In this document: one piece after another, positions 1 to 12,800 of the stretch
Layout: each line of letters starts with the position of its first letter
How positions within the stretch are numbered: the stretch's first letter is position 1
Assembly: GCA_009746045.1 (NCBI GenBank)
Contig: RPFO01000082.1
Span: forward strand, 139,093 to 201,092
From: Mesostigma viride
Taxonomy: Eukaryota; Streptophyta; Mesostigmatophyceae; Mesostigmatales; Mesostigmataceae
Direction: 5' to 3'
DNA: 62,000 nt
Program-made: the position numbers and the translations under genes
Notes under the pieces: generated by a model
The model's input: only the letters and a program-made list of their open reading frames with translations
Told to the model about the DNA's origin: nothing
The model's database searches: none

Positions 1-256
1 TCCATCCATACATCCATCCATACATACATCCACCGAATTTGTCCCGAATTTGCAAGCATAAGGGTGAGGTTCTTCCGAAAATTGGCTCCGCCGTAGAGTT
101 TCAACGGGCAAGTTGCAAACACGCACGTTACTTGATTCTGCTCAGCATGCAGCGCCTAACACATGGTGGGCTTCCAGTTTGCTAGCTGCTTCCATTGACG
201 GCTGAGAACCCTGAACTGAAGACGCAGAATAGCTGAGTGACAGACTTCGCGAGGGG

Positions 257-565
257 ATGGCAGAAGACACGTCCGGGCATCCAGCATTCTCCCAGAGGAT
301 GCTGGATGCTGGCTTAGTTGACTATAGGCACTTTAAAGCCCTCGTCATCGTCACAATGAAAGACGCCGAGGGCAACGCTCCCAAGGCAACCGACTGTAGA
401 ATTGTATCACCGGCGGGTTCCTTCTCGAGGTTGTTCCAGAGGAGAAATTGCGGGAATGCAGCTGGAACGACTATCAAAAACTGTTTAAGAAAGAGCACGC
501 TACCATCGATGCTTGGAAGCAGCTGCGACAGCTGGCCACCTGAATTGTGTTCAAGTTTTCAATAA
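257..565 (+). CDS. weak ORF, 102 aa, hypothetical
   Basis: An open frame starts at an ATG at 257. I do not recognise the product. A second frame that looks more protein-like, with mixed charged and hydrophobic residues, runs from about 400 to a TGA at 541-543 and is preceded by a possible acceptor (ctgtag). The locus may therefore be the 3' end of a spliced gene or a decayed one rather than a single ORF. An AATAAA-type motif lies about 20 bases after the second stop. No domain, signal peptide or membrane segment is visible. Confidence 0.2.
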   Translation: MAEDTSGHPAFSQRMLDAGLVDYRHFKALVIVTMKDAEGNAPKATDCRIVSPAGSFSRLFQRRNCGNAAGTTIKNCLRKSTLPSMLGSSCDSWPPELCSSFQ

Positions 566-766
566 AGTCTTTGCATGGTTGTGTGATTGATGAGCCGTGA
601 TTTGCCATGAAGTAGTCTAACTTATTATGGCACATCAAGCGACCACATAGGGCCACCTGAATCGTATTCAAGTTTTCAATAAAGTCTTGGCATGGTTGTG
701 TGATTGATGAGCCGTGATTTGCCGTGAACTAGTCTAACTTATTATGCACATCACGCGACCACATAG
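534..766. repeat. 117-bp tandem duplication carrying AATAAA
   Basis: Two head-to-tail copies, 534-650 and 651-766, differ by a few bases, and a third begins at about 767 before diverging. Each contains an AATAAA motif shortly after the sequence GGCCACCTGA. The first copy overlaps the possible stop of the upstream ORF, so a putative 3' UTR with its polyadenylation signal appears duplicated. Confidence 0.75.
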
Positions 767-956
767 GGCCACCCTGAATTGTGCCAAGGTGTGTGGGTGT
801 GTCAAAAGTGTTCGATTGTTGTGTTACTTGCCATATCAAGCAACAACATGGAATCATAGATCCATTAAGACATATGAAGTGAGATCGACAACTATTCTAT
901 TGTAGTTGTGAAACAACTAATTTAGTTAGACATTAGTTACTTCCATGGTCGTGGTC

Positions 957-1267
957 GTGGTCGTGTGCGTGTGCGTGTGCGTGTGCGTGTGCGTGTGCGT
1001 GTGCGTGTGCGTGTGCGTGTGCGTGTGCGTGTGCGTGTGCGTGTGCGTGTGCGTGTGCGTGTGCGTGTGCGTGTGCGTGTGCGTGTGCGTGTGCGTGTGC
1101 GTGTGCGTGTGCGTGTGCGTGTGCGTGTGCGTGTGCGTGTGCGTGTGCGTGTGCGTGTGCGTGTGCGTGTGCGTGTGCGTGTGCGTGTGCGTGTGCGTGT
1201 GCGTGTGCGTGTGCGTGTGCGTGTGCGTGTGCGTGTGCGTGTGCGTGTGCGTGTGCGTGTGCGTGTG
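957..1267. repeat. (GTGCGT)n microsatellite, about 310 bp
   Basis: A near-perfect hexanucleotide array of about 50 units. It is open in several frames on both strands (VCVC, RVRV, HTHT, HAHA), which gives meaningless ORFs. No coding role is supported. Confidence 0.95.
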
Positions 1268-2004
1268 AGCAGGATTGAGTGTGGGCAAGGGCAAGTGCAA
1301 GGGCAAAGTATCTAGAACCTTGATGTCTAATCACTGCAAGAAAATGTCCTCAAATGAGGACATTTTAAAGATGGATACCATTTGTAATAACTCACACACG
1401 TCAACACATCCATGGGTACGGTATGGAACCATTAACTTTTATGATATGCTCAAGAGTTGAAATGCTTTACATCCATGAAATATGCTCATTATATAATTGT
1501 TTACGATTTATGAATGTAGGGGGGTCGTTACACGAGTGACCAAAAAGCACTCTGATAAGTCATGTTCAATGTGCTAAGAAAGAAGGCATGGCCAGGTCAT
1601 GGCTGGTCCTGAAAATGCAATGAGGGTGCCCACAACATGTCTACGTTACACCCTCACTATCCTAGACCCTGCAGCCTGCAAGGGGGGGGGGGGCACAAAA
1701 TGTAACTGGCAGCCAGGGACGATGGTGCAGGCCAAATAGCAGGTGTAAAGCTAGCTCAGTCCAGAGAGTGAAACAAGAAGCAAATATTTGCGTAGGCCAA
1801 GGTGAGGTCCAAGATTGTCATTAGAGGCTTGGCTGCCACCACGGTGCTAAACCATGATGCTGAAGCCTCGCATTACATATGAAACATATTCTGAAAAGAG
1901 GCACGTATTGTAACACAATAACAATGTAAACATGACGAGCTCAAGTTTCCAAGCCAGTCTTCATCACTTGGACAAGAGTTATAGCGTTAGAAACATATGG
2001 GCAT
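1268..2004. other. no gene seen; perfect hairpin at 1341-1366
   Basis: No coding region is visible. The only structure is a perfect inverted repeat with 11-bp arms (AAAATGTCCTC and its complement) and an AAAT loop at 1341-1366, plus a 12-G run near 1681-1692. Confidence 0.6.
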
Positions 2005-2181
2005 CTAGTCGCTCTACACGTAAGCCAGCCATAATTTCAATGCACAAGGATACACATTTCCATCACCATTCATCTTCATCATCCTGAACGACTCGAACAC
2101 GCGGACAAGATAACGGCAGGCTCGAGCTACCATGGTCCGGATTCTCCCGATTTCTGGCCTGCGCTGGTTGTCTCCTTGATA
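2005..2181. repeat. dispersed repeat, copy 1
   Basis: Starts at CATCTAGTCGCTCTACACG and ends at GGTTGTCTCCTTGAT. The same modules recur at 2488-2606, and the last 40 bases recur at 44241-44281. Copy 1 carries about 65 extra bases between the two modules. It has no coding content and the element type is unknown. Confidence 0.7.
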
Positions 2182-2487
2182 TGGGCAACATCCCAGCAAG
2201 CCTTGAAAAGCTTCAGGCAGTATATGTGTTAAATCAAACTACCACATTGCAATTAAACACAGCGACTGCTACTTGCTGCTGTTTTGACATCGCAAGACCG
2301 TTTACCTTTTCAGTGACGCAACGGGAAAAGAAAGCACTGTCCAGCAAACTTCCGTAATGCCGCTTTGTCGCCGTTTACCGAAACAGCGATAACATTTTTG
2401 TCGCGAGGGTTTTCTAGCTCCAACTCGGACCAGCCAGCAGCAACCTCTATTGGCACCCGTGATCATTACTATCATAATACGCCGTCT

Positions 2488-2606
2488 AGGTCATCTAGTC
2501 GCTCTACACGCAAGCCACGAACACGCGGACAAGATAACGGCAGGCTCGAGCTACCATGGTCCGGATTCTCCCGATTTCTGACCTGCGCTGGTTGTCTCCT
2601 TGATAA
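2488..2606. repeat. dispersed repeat, copy 2
   Basis: Nearly identical to 2005-2181 but lacking its internal segment of about 65 bp. The shared 3' module (centred on CGATTTCTG, CCTGCGCTGG) is also found at 44241-44281, flanking another insertion. Probably a fragment of a mobile element whose ends I cannot define. Confidence 0.7.
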
Positions 2607-3057
2607 TACGCCAACCCCTTCAGGGTGACATCCGTTGTCACGACTCGACGGCTTATGGTCGTCATAGGGAATGAACGCCGGTTCATATGGAACAGTGAAC
2701 AAGCTGCTTGTCGTCTGTCGAGCGCTCTATGCGGAGCACGTAACCTTGTGCAACGATCGTTGCTCAATCCATACGATGTACCGACTGGATACATACGAAG
2801 CAACGACCGACAACAAGCAGCTGGAATTACGGCATGGCCTGGAGGCAACCGCTGGCCCTTCCCTTGCAGCTACGCCGCCATGCACCTGTTGTTAAATATT
2901 CTGGTCATTTCAAACCAAATTGCGCAAAATGCTGGGGGGGGGGGGGGGGGGGGGGGGGGGGTCCAGGGGTGGCCCTTAGCGGGTGTGGCCCTTAGCCGGG
3001 TGGATTACCTTACTGTATAACTAGTAATACTTCTTACTACCCACATCGCTATCGCAA
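2607..3057. other. no gene; inverted repeat and G28 run
   Basis: An imperfect inverted repeat of about 20 bp (2701-2720 against 2805-2824) encloses a perfect 14-bp palindrome at 2750-2763 (GCAACGATCGTTGC). A run of 28 G lies at 2934-2961. This could be a small structured repeat; nothing coding is seen. Confidence 0.55.
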
Positions 3058-3073
3058 AAAATAAACGACGCCA
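3058..3073. repeat. left target-site duplication of the L1-like LINE
   Basis: The 16-bp sequence AAAATAAACGACGCCA is repeated exactly at 9626-9641 on the far side of the LINE. It starts with AAAA, as expected for the TT/AAAA-type cleavage preference of L1 endonucleases. Confidence 0.85.
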
Positions 3074-3466
3074 CGCTATCTGTGATGTCGGCTGGCAAGG
3101 CGTACAGGAAGTACGGCTGATGCCTAGAGGCATACAGAATAGCGTGACGGCTCACTACAAATGGACCTGGAATAGTGGTAGAACAGCTCAGGAAGCTGGA
3201 CGCTTCCTGGTAGTGCTGTTTCTACTCACCCTTTACACCTTTAACCATGCGATCCTGCTGAGGAACAGGCTCTCGCATAACTCGGTGACCGGAAGTCACC
3301 ATGACACCCGATACAGACCCAACCTGACATTGCAGTCACGGACGGTGCAATGCAGGCTTTCCCCCAGCATAACCCCCGGAATGGAACACCTTTTTTCGCT
3401 ATCTAACTCTTTATTGCTCCTGTTGTCCTCGTTGTCATACCTGCAGATTACCGCCTACTACACCGG

Positions 3467-5091
3467 ATGGCAAACCCCGATCCCTCCTGGGAGGAACGCC
3501 TTCGGCTGGCACAACCCCAGGGTGACCTACAAGCGCTGGCGGCGGGAAAAATCCCATGGACTCCAGTGTTGGCCTCCAGCTACGCTAATATGAGCAAACG
3601 CATGCTCGTCCTCGAGGTCCAGGGCAAGCAGCTTTCTCAAGCGGATAAACGTGCAGCCGCCGCTACCGTGGCAGGGCGTTCAGGCCAGGTGATTCAGGTC
3701 TCAAGGGCCACCCCAACATTGAGATCTGTTTCTTTACTCCGGAGACAGCCAAATCGGTCCTGGACACCCTCACAACGGTTAACTCCCACCCTGGGGTCAC
3801 CGTGGGCGGAACATTTATCCCGGTACGCTATTGGCGCCATACAGACCTGGCGGGGACATACCACTTGACCCTGCACAACGTCCCTGGCTGGATCCGGACT
3901 CGAGAGACCCTGAATGAAATCTTTAAGCCCTACGGATCGCTTCATGGGTTGAACCTGCCCAACAAGGTGGAGGACCTTCCTCGCACGGGTGGTGGCAACT
4001 CCTACCAAGCCTACAGCATTGTCTGCAGCTACACGCCCCGGTTCGAACCGGACCAAGGGCTCGGACTGAACGGCACTGGGCAGATCTACGGGTGCCCCGG
4101 CGGCTATTCCGGCACCTCGCCACGCTGCCTACCGGACATTCTGCAAATCCCCATCATGGAGTTCGACATTGCTAAGCTGGCCGACTCTCGGGTGACTACC
4201 CAAATCAACATGGAACCGCTGCTATGTATCACCTGCATGTGCTCGCGTGAACATTTATCCAACGCGTGCCCAGAGGCCCTCAGGCTTGCAGCTGCCAAGC
4301 AACAGCGGCTCGGTGGCCTGCAAACCGAGCAGAACCCAGCGGCGCCCCCAGAGGCGGTCCCACCGCACGTGCTCATCAACCGCTACATCATGGGCGGCTA
4401 CGGCGAATGGGATCTGCAACAACTAGACATCCCCAAGGACGCCTCGGTGGGCAGCCACCTCTACCCATACATCACCTCGGCCAATCAACCCAACAAGGTA
4501 CTCTGCACCGTCGCTGCGGATAACAGCCCCAGCTTGTTGATGCACAAGCCCATGGGGGCTAGGACAGGGCGGCCACTTGACATCTGGACGGAAACGGAGG
4601 ACTTTCTCAAACGTAACCAGCTCGACACGCTTGTACAAGTCTCGCGAAACGAGCGCCGGCTGTCCATCATGTTAGACGCTTCAATTGACTACCGCCCCAG
4701 GGCTGGCACCATCTATATCCTGAAAACACTAGTGCCATGCCTCACATCCAAGGAAGGAGACTTCGCAACAGCCGGGGCTCGCTTGGTCTGGACCAACAAG
4801 GAGGCCGCACTGAAATCCATCGGGGTTACGTCGGCCCAACTCAAGAGCATCCTCCGACGCGTCCCCGGGGCGAACTACGTGGATCCCCCGGGAGCGCACA
4901 ACCAGCCGTCACCGTCTGATCCGGCGGCACGGCTGCCGGCCCTACCCCATGATCTCGACATGATGCCCTCCTCAACTGGCTCTCTCGAGGAAGCGCCAGC
5001 GCAGGACGACCCCTCGGCCAAACGGGCGCAGCCAGCGGTCACCACAGCCGACGCAACCAAGCGGGCGCGTGCATCGTCTTCCAAGGCATGA
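3467..5091 (+). pseudogene. LINE ORF1 (RNA-binding protein), one frameshift
   Basis: The N-terminal part reads from an ATG at 3467 to about 3700. The frame then shifts, and an uninterrupted reading continues to a TAA-class stop near 5091, with about 450 more residues. The second part contains a zinc-knuckle-like cluster (CITCMCSREHLSNAC), one residue longer than a canonical CCHC knuckle, and a Pro/Ala-rich C-terminus ending in a basic stretch. In L1-type elements ORF1p binds the element RNA and acts as chaperone in the ribonucleoprotein. The stop lies 52 bases before the ORF2 start, as in a bicistronic LINE. Identification rests on position and the knuckle; no RRM is obvious. Confidence 0.75.
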
Positions 5092-5143
5092 GAGGTACGC
5101 CAACGCTTGCATCCTTCTGCATTCTCTCTCCTTCTACTTACTT

Positions 5144-8100
5144 ATGAGTCAACTTACTATAATATCTTGGAACGTTCAGGGTCTAAATACTTATGGTGTT
5201 CGCACCCAGGGACAGTCTAAAATATCTGCGCTCCAGGCACAACTAGCCAGTATCACTCAACCCTATGTCGGCCCATCTCATGAAATCTGGGTAGGCCTAC
5301 AAGAACATAAATTTCCTGGAATAGACGCCAAAGCACTACAATCCTTTACAAGACGCACCCCAGACATGGAACGCAGATGGGCATGGGCACGGGGGACTAG
5401 TGGAGGCACTGCATTGCTACAATATCGACGTCCGCCACACCCTCATGTTCAACTGCACCCATGGGCCCAACACATAGATACTGCTCCCAACACATGGCAG
5501 GGTCGCTGGACCCGGCAATGCATCTCCTGGGGCGGTAAGACTGGCTATATTATATCGGTATATGCCCCCAACGAACACTCTGACCGTATAAAATTTTTTG
5601 ATGATTTGTTTGCTATGGTTGCCCCCCTCCTGGACCAATCTCATGAGGTCATACTGATGGGTGACTTTAATGTTGACCTAGACCATGGCCTTGGGCTTGA
5701 GACGACCTCGTTAGCCAACCACCTCACACGCCTCTCACTACAAGATGTTATCAAACCTCGCGACCATCTGCATACTCGCGAGTCCACTCGTCAGGGCACC
5801 CGCATCACTAGTCGTCTAGACTACATATTTATGTCACCCTTTTGGGCATCCCTCATTTGTCATGCAGAGGTCATACGCTCCACAGTTTTTTCTGATCACT
5901 ACCCTTGCCTTCTCACCATGGTGTATCACTCCAGCCCCCCCAGAGGACCAGGCGTCCCTCGCCTCAATAAAAAGCTGCTGGCTGACCCCGCCTTTCGCAC
6001 CCTAGTCCGAGAACAATGGCGGGACTGGAAAACTAAGCAAGTAGACTACCCAAGCACTACTCTCTGGATGCAAGCATGCCTCTCGCACATCCTTGACTCC
6101 TCTAAGGCATACGATCTAGAACAACGCCGCATAAAAGGCAAAGACTACAATTACTACAAACGAGTTATCACTATGTTGCAATCCAAACCCCGCCTAGCCC
6201 CGCACGAGTTAACACGACTACAATTGTGCCAGACTGAGATGGATAAGCTACGCCTTGAACGCCACGCAGAAGCCCTAGATGTGGAAAATACATGGTGGCA
6301 TGTCAAAGGTGAACGAATGAATAAGGAATTCTTTGCATTTATCCCACCCCCGCGCTCACAAACCACCATCACTGAAATTACAGACGAGACTGGCACCCAT
6401 ACCACCCCTCAAGACATCCTACAATCTGGACATGCTTTTTTCTCCACCCTGTTCCGGACAGAACCCGACCCCTCTGCAAATACAGCCACACAAAAAATCC
6501 TCGATGCTATTCCACACCGCCTCTCTCCGTCACAACAAGCTCTACTAGACGCCAGCCCCACTATGGAAGAAACATCTCTAGCACTTCAACATCTCAAAAC
6601 CGGTAGCGCACCTGGTGCAGATGGCCTTCCAGTAGAGTTTTTTAAAACGTTCTGGCCCCTCATAGGCCGGGATCTCTACCATGCATCCTGGAAATCTGGA
6701 ACACCGAAACTGTTGAGGGCCAGTGGTCGGAAACAATCCTCATCCTCTTACACAAAAAAGGGGATAAAACAAGTTGGAAAAATTATAGACCCATTCGCAT
6801 GCTCACAGTCCCTTACAAACTAGCCAGCAAACTCTTGCAACGCCGTTTCTATAGTGTACTAGATAATCTGATCGGCCCGGAACAAGTTGGATTCAGGTCC
6901 AACCTACACATCAGCGACAGCATCACCATGATCATGGACATTGTTGATGACGCATGGCGCAACAATATTATAGGTCTTATTTTATTTTGGGATTTTGAAA
7001 AAGCATTCGACCGCATATGCTGGAAATATCTCGAGGCTATACTACACGGGCTTGGCTTTGGACCTAAACTTATTAAGGTCAGTCTAGGCATGATCAAATC
7101 CCTCACTTGGCACCTACTAATTAATGGACATAAATCCCAAATAGGCCATAGCACACGCTCCCTCCCACAAGGCGACTGTCTCTCTCCCCTTCTCTTTTTG
7201 CTCGCTCACGCTGGCCTCTTCTTTCTTCATCAACAGGACAGCCGTATTCAAGGCTACCCCATCCCTCACCACACACGTGGTCTGTTTCAAACTGCCTACG
7301 CCGATGACACTACTAACATTTGCACCTCCTTGCGTGATGTTGATGCTGTGCTTGACAATATATCTACATACTGTACCGCCTCCCAACAACGCTGCAACGT
7401 GCAAAAGTCCACGGGCTTGCATATTGGCAGAACAACCAACCCGACTCTCCAACCTACCAACCTGGCGGTGACATGGGTCCCGCCAGGAGGATACCACCTT
7501 TTGCATAACTGCCCTATCGGTCGGACAGCCGAAGGGAGGTTATTGGAAGTCAAAACCTTTTATACGACGAATCACAACAACTGGGCAAACTTACTGGTGT
7601 ACAACAGGTGGCCAACCGCTGGGCTGGCGTACACCGCCTCAGCCTCCGGGGCAAGGTCCTCGTCACGAACCAGCTGCTGTTCTCCAAGTTGCTGTACTTC
7701 GGTCAGGCCCACCCACCGGATGAACACACCGTGTCTCTTATTCAACGACTGGGGCATAACTTTGTTTGGAAAAAATCGAGCGATCTCAGCCGCCAGGTAC
7801 ACGGATGGATCAGAGAGTCAATGTCTTTTATGCCGTGGCCTCTTGGAGGACTAGGCTTACACAATATGCAATGGCGTTTATGGTCTGTGTATGCCAAACA
7901 AGTTATCTCTGCCCACATTGGTGTCAACACACACCCTGGATGTCTTCTGGCACGTGTAACCCTCTCACGTCTTACTCATCACTCCAATGGTATTTCCTGG
8001 CACTCTGGAGCCGCACTGCTTACTGCTCGCCTCCCCTCCCCTAAGCTCACCAGAGGTCTTCCTTGGTACTGGGCTCGTATATGGCAAGGCTTTATGGCAC

Positions 8101-9544
8101 TTAAACCCGACCGCCTATTATTCCCCACACTACGTGAGGAAGTTGCACGCCAACCCCTATTCTTTAATGATATATACCTCAACCCCCTTAATCGCCCCTT
8201 CGGATGCTTAAGTGGCCCTAACCCCTATGAAGGCTTCATAACATCCCCCCACCCTGTAACCACTATTCTCCACCTGTATATTCTCCACGGTGACTGCTAC
8301 CGCCTCTTAACATATAACGAACTGGCTGCCTGGGTCCCCAATATGCCTACTTATGCTGCCTGGGCCGCGCTAGTACAAGCCATACCCCCACGCTGGCACA
8401 CACTCATGACTTCTCCCCGTGCCCCCTATAAAGCTGGTGAATGGTGCTGCTTTTGTCCATACAGCACGACCGCAACATGCTCGGGGAAGGTGATCGCAGA
8501 ACTCCCCCTTGGAACCCTGCACGTTCAACTACTGGCGCCGCTGAGCGGCCACAATGGCTGTTTGGCTCAACTTACAACTGCAGTGGTGTTCCTCCCCACC
8601 CAGCTATGCCACCGGATTCGGGTTGTACCTTGGTCCCTTGAACAATCATGTGTATACCAACCCAACCCCAACCTTCCAGACGCTGCTATTATTTGGCTAC
8701 ATGTGGGATCAACTCGCCTGGACATGTTGTCATTGGATCCAGTGGAATTTGGCTGGGTGCTAAATCAGGGTGACAGCAGAATTGTAAAGGCCTTTACGAG
8801 TACACGGCAGAGTGGGGCTACACAATGCTCCGGCATAAAAACCATCAATTCCACCCCGGACGGACACGCTGGGGCGCTACTGAGTGGCCTGGCCACACCT
8901 GGGTCCGCAACATCACCCTCGCCGTTGACCACCCGTTGATTGATCGCCGCGCGACCGACGTACAACACCTCTTGATGCACCGGTCCATCGGGGTAGGGGA
9001 GATCCTTCACCGGCGATTTCACCACCCTGCTACTTGTTTATGTACCAACCCCACTGAAACTGTGGAACACCGATTTTTATGGTGTAACCTCCAGGGAGTT
9101 TGGACCTGGTTGATTGGTTTATGGGCAGCCTGGACATCTGAGCCTATCATACCGGTGTCTACCCGCTCAATTATCTTTGGCATCACTGGCACCCCTGGCC
9201 TTGAGCTCACCTTTTCACAACAAGCGTGGATATGGCTCCGCACATGCATGTTATATACAATCTGGACGGTGCGAAACGATGTGGTGTTCAATAGGCGCAC
9301 AGTTTTCGACAAAGCTGGGGTTCTCTCACGCTTCATTTACCTATGGAACTCCGGCATGCGACGCTACTGGATGGTTGCAAATGAACAAAACAAAATCTGG
9401 GACCCTGGCGCGGACCAGGATAAGCCCAGCCCACTTGAGATCTTTCATGACCTCATGGGCAAAAACAGGATCTTTACCCACATGCCCAATGACAACCCCT
9501 TAGAAGTCCAGTGGCTTCCGTGGTCTAGTAAGGCTCCGTTTTAG
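5144..9544 (+). pseudogene. LINE ORF2: APE endonuclease, reverse transcriptase, zinc region; frameshifted
   Basis: The start is an ATG at 5144 directly before the endonuclease strand IISWNVQGL. APE motifs follow in order: VGLQEHKF, LMGDFNVDLD, SRLDYIF and SDHYPC. The reverse transcriptase begins with GSAPGADGLP (near 6600) and shows FWDFEKAFDR, SLPQGDCLSPLLF and the catalytic AYADDT (near 7300). A C-terminal C-x-C-x7-H-x3-C cluster (CLCTNPTETVEHRFLWC, near 9050) fits zf-RVT. The reading frame changes near 6688, 7565 and 8830, so no single polypeptide can be made. Intact ORF2p would nick the target and prime reverse transcription. Confidence 0.9.
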
Positions 9545-9625
9545 CCACTGACATCTTGATACCCTAGGCTTAGCAGGGATTAACTACTGGCTATATTTGG
9601 AATAAACGTACACCTATTTACCTGG

Positions 9626-9641
9626 AAAATAAACGACGCCA
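9626..9641. repeat. right target-site duplication of the L1-like LINE
   Basis: An exact copy of the 16 bases at 3058-3073. Together they define the insertion boundaries. Confidence 0.85.
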
Positions 9642-9819
9642 TCCCCCGCCAAAATGACATGCGAAGTGTATAAGTCATGTACCGGCAGAGAAATAGAATA
9701 AAACCTTTATCATGTAAGCACCGCTGTCATATTTGGCGTTGAACCAGGTTTTCCTTACTAGCTAGAGTAAAACCAGCCTACCCAATTGGGGATTCTATGG
9801 CTGCAATTGGCGACTAACA

Positions 9820-12800
9820 ATGGCGAGCGGAAGCCTGGTCGGTATATCTTGGGCAGCGTGCATTGCTGCTTTACTGGTCCTTCCGGCTACCGGATTTCTC
9901 CCTCATGGCCGTCACAAGAAGCACCATGAACGACTGCCGTTCGAGCATCCTTCATTCCGCCAAGCCATTTCCGTAACTCAGAACAAACTCAGCAGTAAAA
10001 TCTCGCCAGTAGGCGACAGAAGAGATGCTGCCATTGTCCACGAGTCGCCAATTTTTCCGTCCCCCATTGGCACCCAGATTGGAGGGAAAAATATAACCGA
10101 GTGGGATTGTCACAGTTCCACAATTCTCGAAGCAAAACCAGGGCTTCTATTGGCCGCCTGGTTCGCAGGCACGCAGGAAAATGCTCCTGACGTGGGCATT
10201 TGGATGTCGCATAGGACTTTCCCTTATGGTCATTGGAGTGACCCGTTCGAAGTTGTTGCGCCCGTTAGTCGTGAAGTAAATTGCGGGGTTGCTGTAGGGG
10301 TTAAGTGCAAAGGCGAGTTGTCCACGTGGAATCCGGTGCTGTCCAAACTTCCCTCTGGTGAAATCCTTCTCTTCTACAAGGTACACTTTGGCAGTTGATA
10401 TCTATCATGGGCTGCCACGGCGAGCTGTCCCTTGTGTGACAGTCACTGGTGGCCTTTGCTGGTGATGGCATAAGCGTTTTGCATGCTGCCACACGTGGTG
10501 GGCTGCCCACCTCACCCATGCCGTTCATGCAGCCAGGGAAACCGAGGAGCTTCGCACATGTCTCTCTAGCACTGTAGAAACGTCCTCTTAGCGTCCTATC
10601 AACGTCCTGCCAATGTCCTGCGAATGCCCTGTCGATGTGGACGCGTTTTACTGCGTAGTACAGCATTAGTAGTACATGTATGAGCCCGCTGACATGGTTA
10701 ATGACACTGCTGTGGGTGGCCTTTGTACAGGTGGGCCACAGCCCCTCGGACTGGATAGGCTACGTCAAGCGGTCCCTGGATGGGGGCGTCCACTGGGGCT
10801 CCCCCGACCCTCTGCCAGCTGGTGCGTCCACACGAGTCTGTGAATGACAATGACATCTTGTACCACCCTCGACAAGTTTGAAGTTTTCTCTTACGCAATT
10901 TTCCGCCGTTTTTGTTCTTGTTGCACTCCTCGCACTCCTCGCACTCCTCGCACTCCTCGCACTCCTCGCACTCCTCGCACTCCTCGCACTCCTCGCACTC
11001 CTCGCACTCCTCGCACTCCTCGCACTCCTCGCACTCCTCGCACTCCTCGCACTCCTCGCACTCCTCGCACTCCTGAACCTTCGAAACTCATATGCACCCA
11101 TGAGCTTGCGCTTGTGAGCACGGGCTGGCCCCACCTTAGGACCAAACATTGGCACATTTGCTCTCGCTCCCCTCCCCCCCCCCTTCCCCCCCGCGTGCGC
11201 GCCCAGGCATCACGGGCCCTGCCAAGAACAAGCCGCTGGTAACGGCGGACGGTGTCATCATTGCTGGCGCCAGCACAGAGGACGTGGGAGCGCCGACGGC
11301 GACGGGGGGACGCGAGCGCGACTGGAAAGCATGGATCGACCAATCGTCTGATGGGGCCCGCACGTGGACCAGGTGGGCTGACAGACAGGGCCGCTTCTTC
11401 AGTCATGGCTGTTTGTCTTGAGCAGATTGGGAGAGATGGGGCATTTTCTTTGGTTTGGTAGCACTGTAAGAGCATTCAATGCTGTTCACGTGGTCGTTAA
11501 AGTGGCAAGTTTTCGGGTGGCGTGTTTTGAACCATCACAGCATGCTATTCTATTCAGGATGCAATCATCATTTGTGTGGTGCTTATTGTTGTGTGTGGTC
11601 ACGGTATGCTCTTGGCCCTTTGTGTTAGTGGTGCTAGCCGCCTCGCGCTGTCGCGGCAAGGACAGGACGCTACGCTTTTGGCTTCAGGGCGGACTGCGTT
11701 GAGGATTTGTGACACATGCAGTGTCTGCTGATGAGCCGCTACCGCAGGGCAAGAGAGCGCCATTTTCACACGTTGCTGTAACAGCTGGCATGGCTATGGG
11801 TACGAGCAAGGTGAGTAGTTTCATTCATCAATCCAATAGTCGCAGATGCCATTTGTCCTCGTACTTGTCCCATTAGCTTTCTGATCATGGCTACTGTGGC
11901 AATATCTGATGTTGCTCATGTTGCTATGTCCGCCGTGCCTTCGTAAACAACCTCGTCTCACCTTGTTGGCGCCCCACCGGGAAATTTGCTCCCATCTGCC
12001 CTTGCTTTCTTGGCTGACAAATGATTGCAACGGTGCTTGCTTGGCTCGTATCATACGACATGGTGCTGCCATCTGCCCCCTTGCGCACAGGTACGGCCCT
12101 GTCCCCTTTGACGGCAACATGATCCAGCCGGCGCTCTTTCATGACCGGGTGGGCCGGCTGGCTATGCTGGCGCGCTCGGCCACCGACTACGACCTGGGCA
12201 GCCGCACGCGCGCCGACCCCTACCGCCACCCAAAGTTCCGCAAGAAGATGGTCACGCCGGGCAGGTGGGCGCGTCCACCTGTCATAGTCGTGCATGTGGC
12301 AGCATAAGCGGCTGTCCTTGTGGCTGCCGGCATGGCCAGCGGCTGGCAGCATGGTAGCTGCCAGCATCTTGGCTGCCCGTATCAGTTTCCACGAAAGTTT
12401 CGGTACGAGAGAAGCACTTGGTGACATCCTGCCTCCCATCACAGGGCTGCTGTTTGAACTACATTTCTAACCCTGCCGCATAATGCTGCGATAGCTACTT
12501 CCGAACAACGACCGCTGGAATCATGTACCTGATGATGTCATGTACCTTGGTGCGCTTGCGTGCGTGTGTGTGCGTGTGTGGTTGTGCGCGTATGCACGCG
12601 TGTGCCTGCCCACACGTGTGTGCGTGCAGGAAGTACATTGTGCGGGCGACGGCCGACGACCCCCTGGGCCAGCGCTGGTCGCACCGCGCGGTGCCCATCA
12701 ACCTGCCCTGCCCAAACTCGGGTATCGATGCCATCAAGCTGCACAACGGCACGCTGGTGGTCGTCTACAATGACTCGTTCGAGGCCAAGGCAGAGGTCCG

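Larger units (their letters stand above)
3074..9625 (+). mobile_element. L1-like LINE with two ORFs, full-length but frameshifted
   Basis: The element is about 6.55 kb: a 5' leader (3074-3466), ORF1 (3467-5091), ORF2 (5144-9544) and a short 3' UTR. An exact 16-bp direct repeat bounds it. ORF2 has an APE-type endonuclease, a reverse transcriptase with the YADD motif, and a terminal zinc-binding region of the zf-RVT kind, the layout of plant and algal L1-clade elements. It lacks an obvious poly(A) tail. At least four frameshifts across both ORFs make this copy non-functional. It lies just upstream of the sialidase-like gene, in the same orientation. Confidence 0.9.

Noticed and set aside
926-1334. 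ORFs of HTHT, HAHA, VCVC and RVRV
   Set aside because: Artefacts of the (GTGCGT)n microsatellite.
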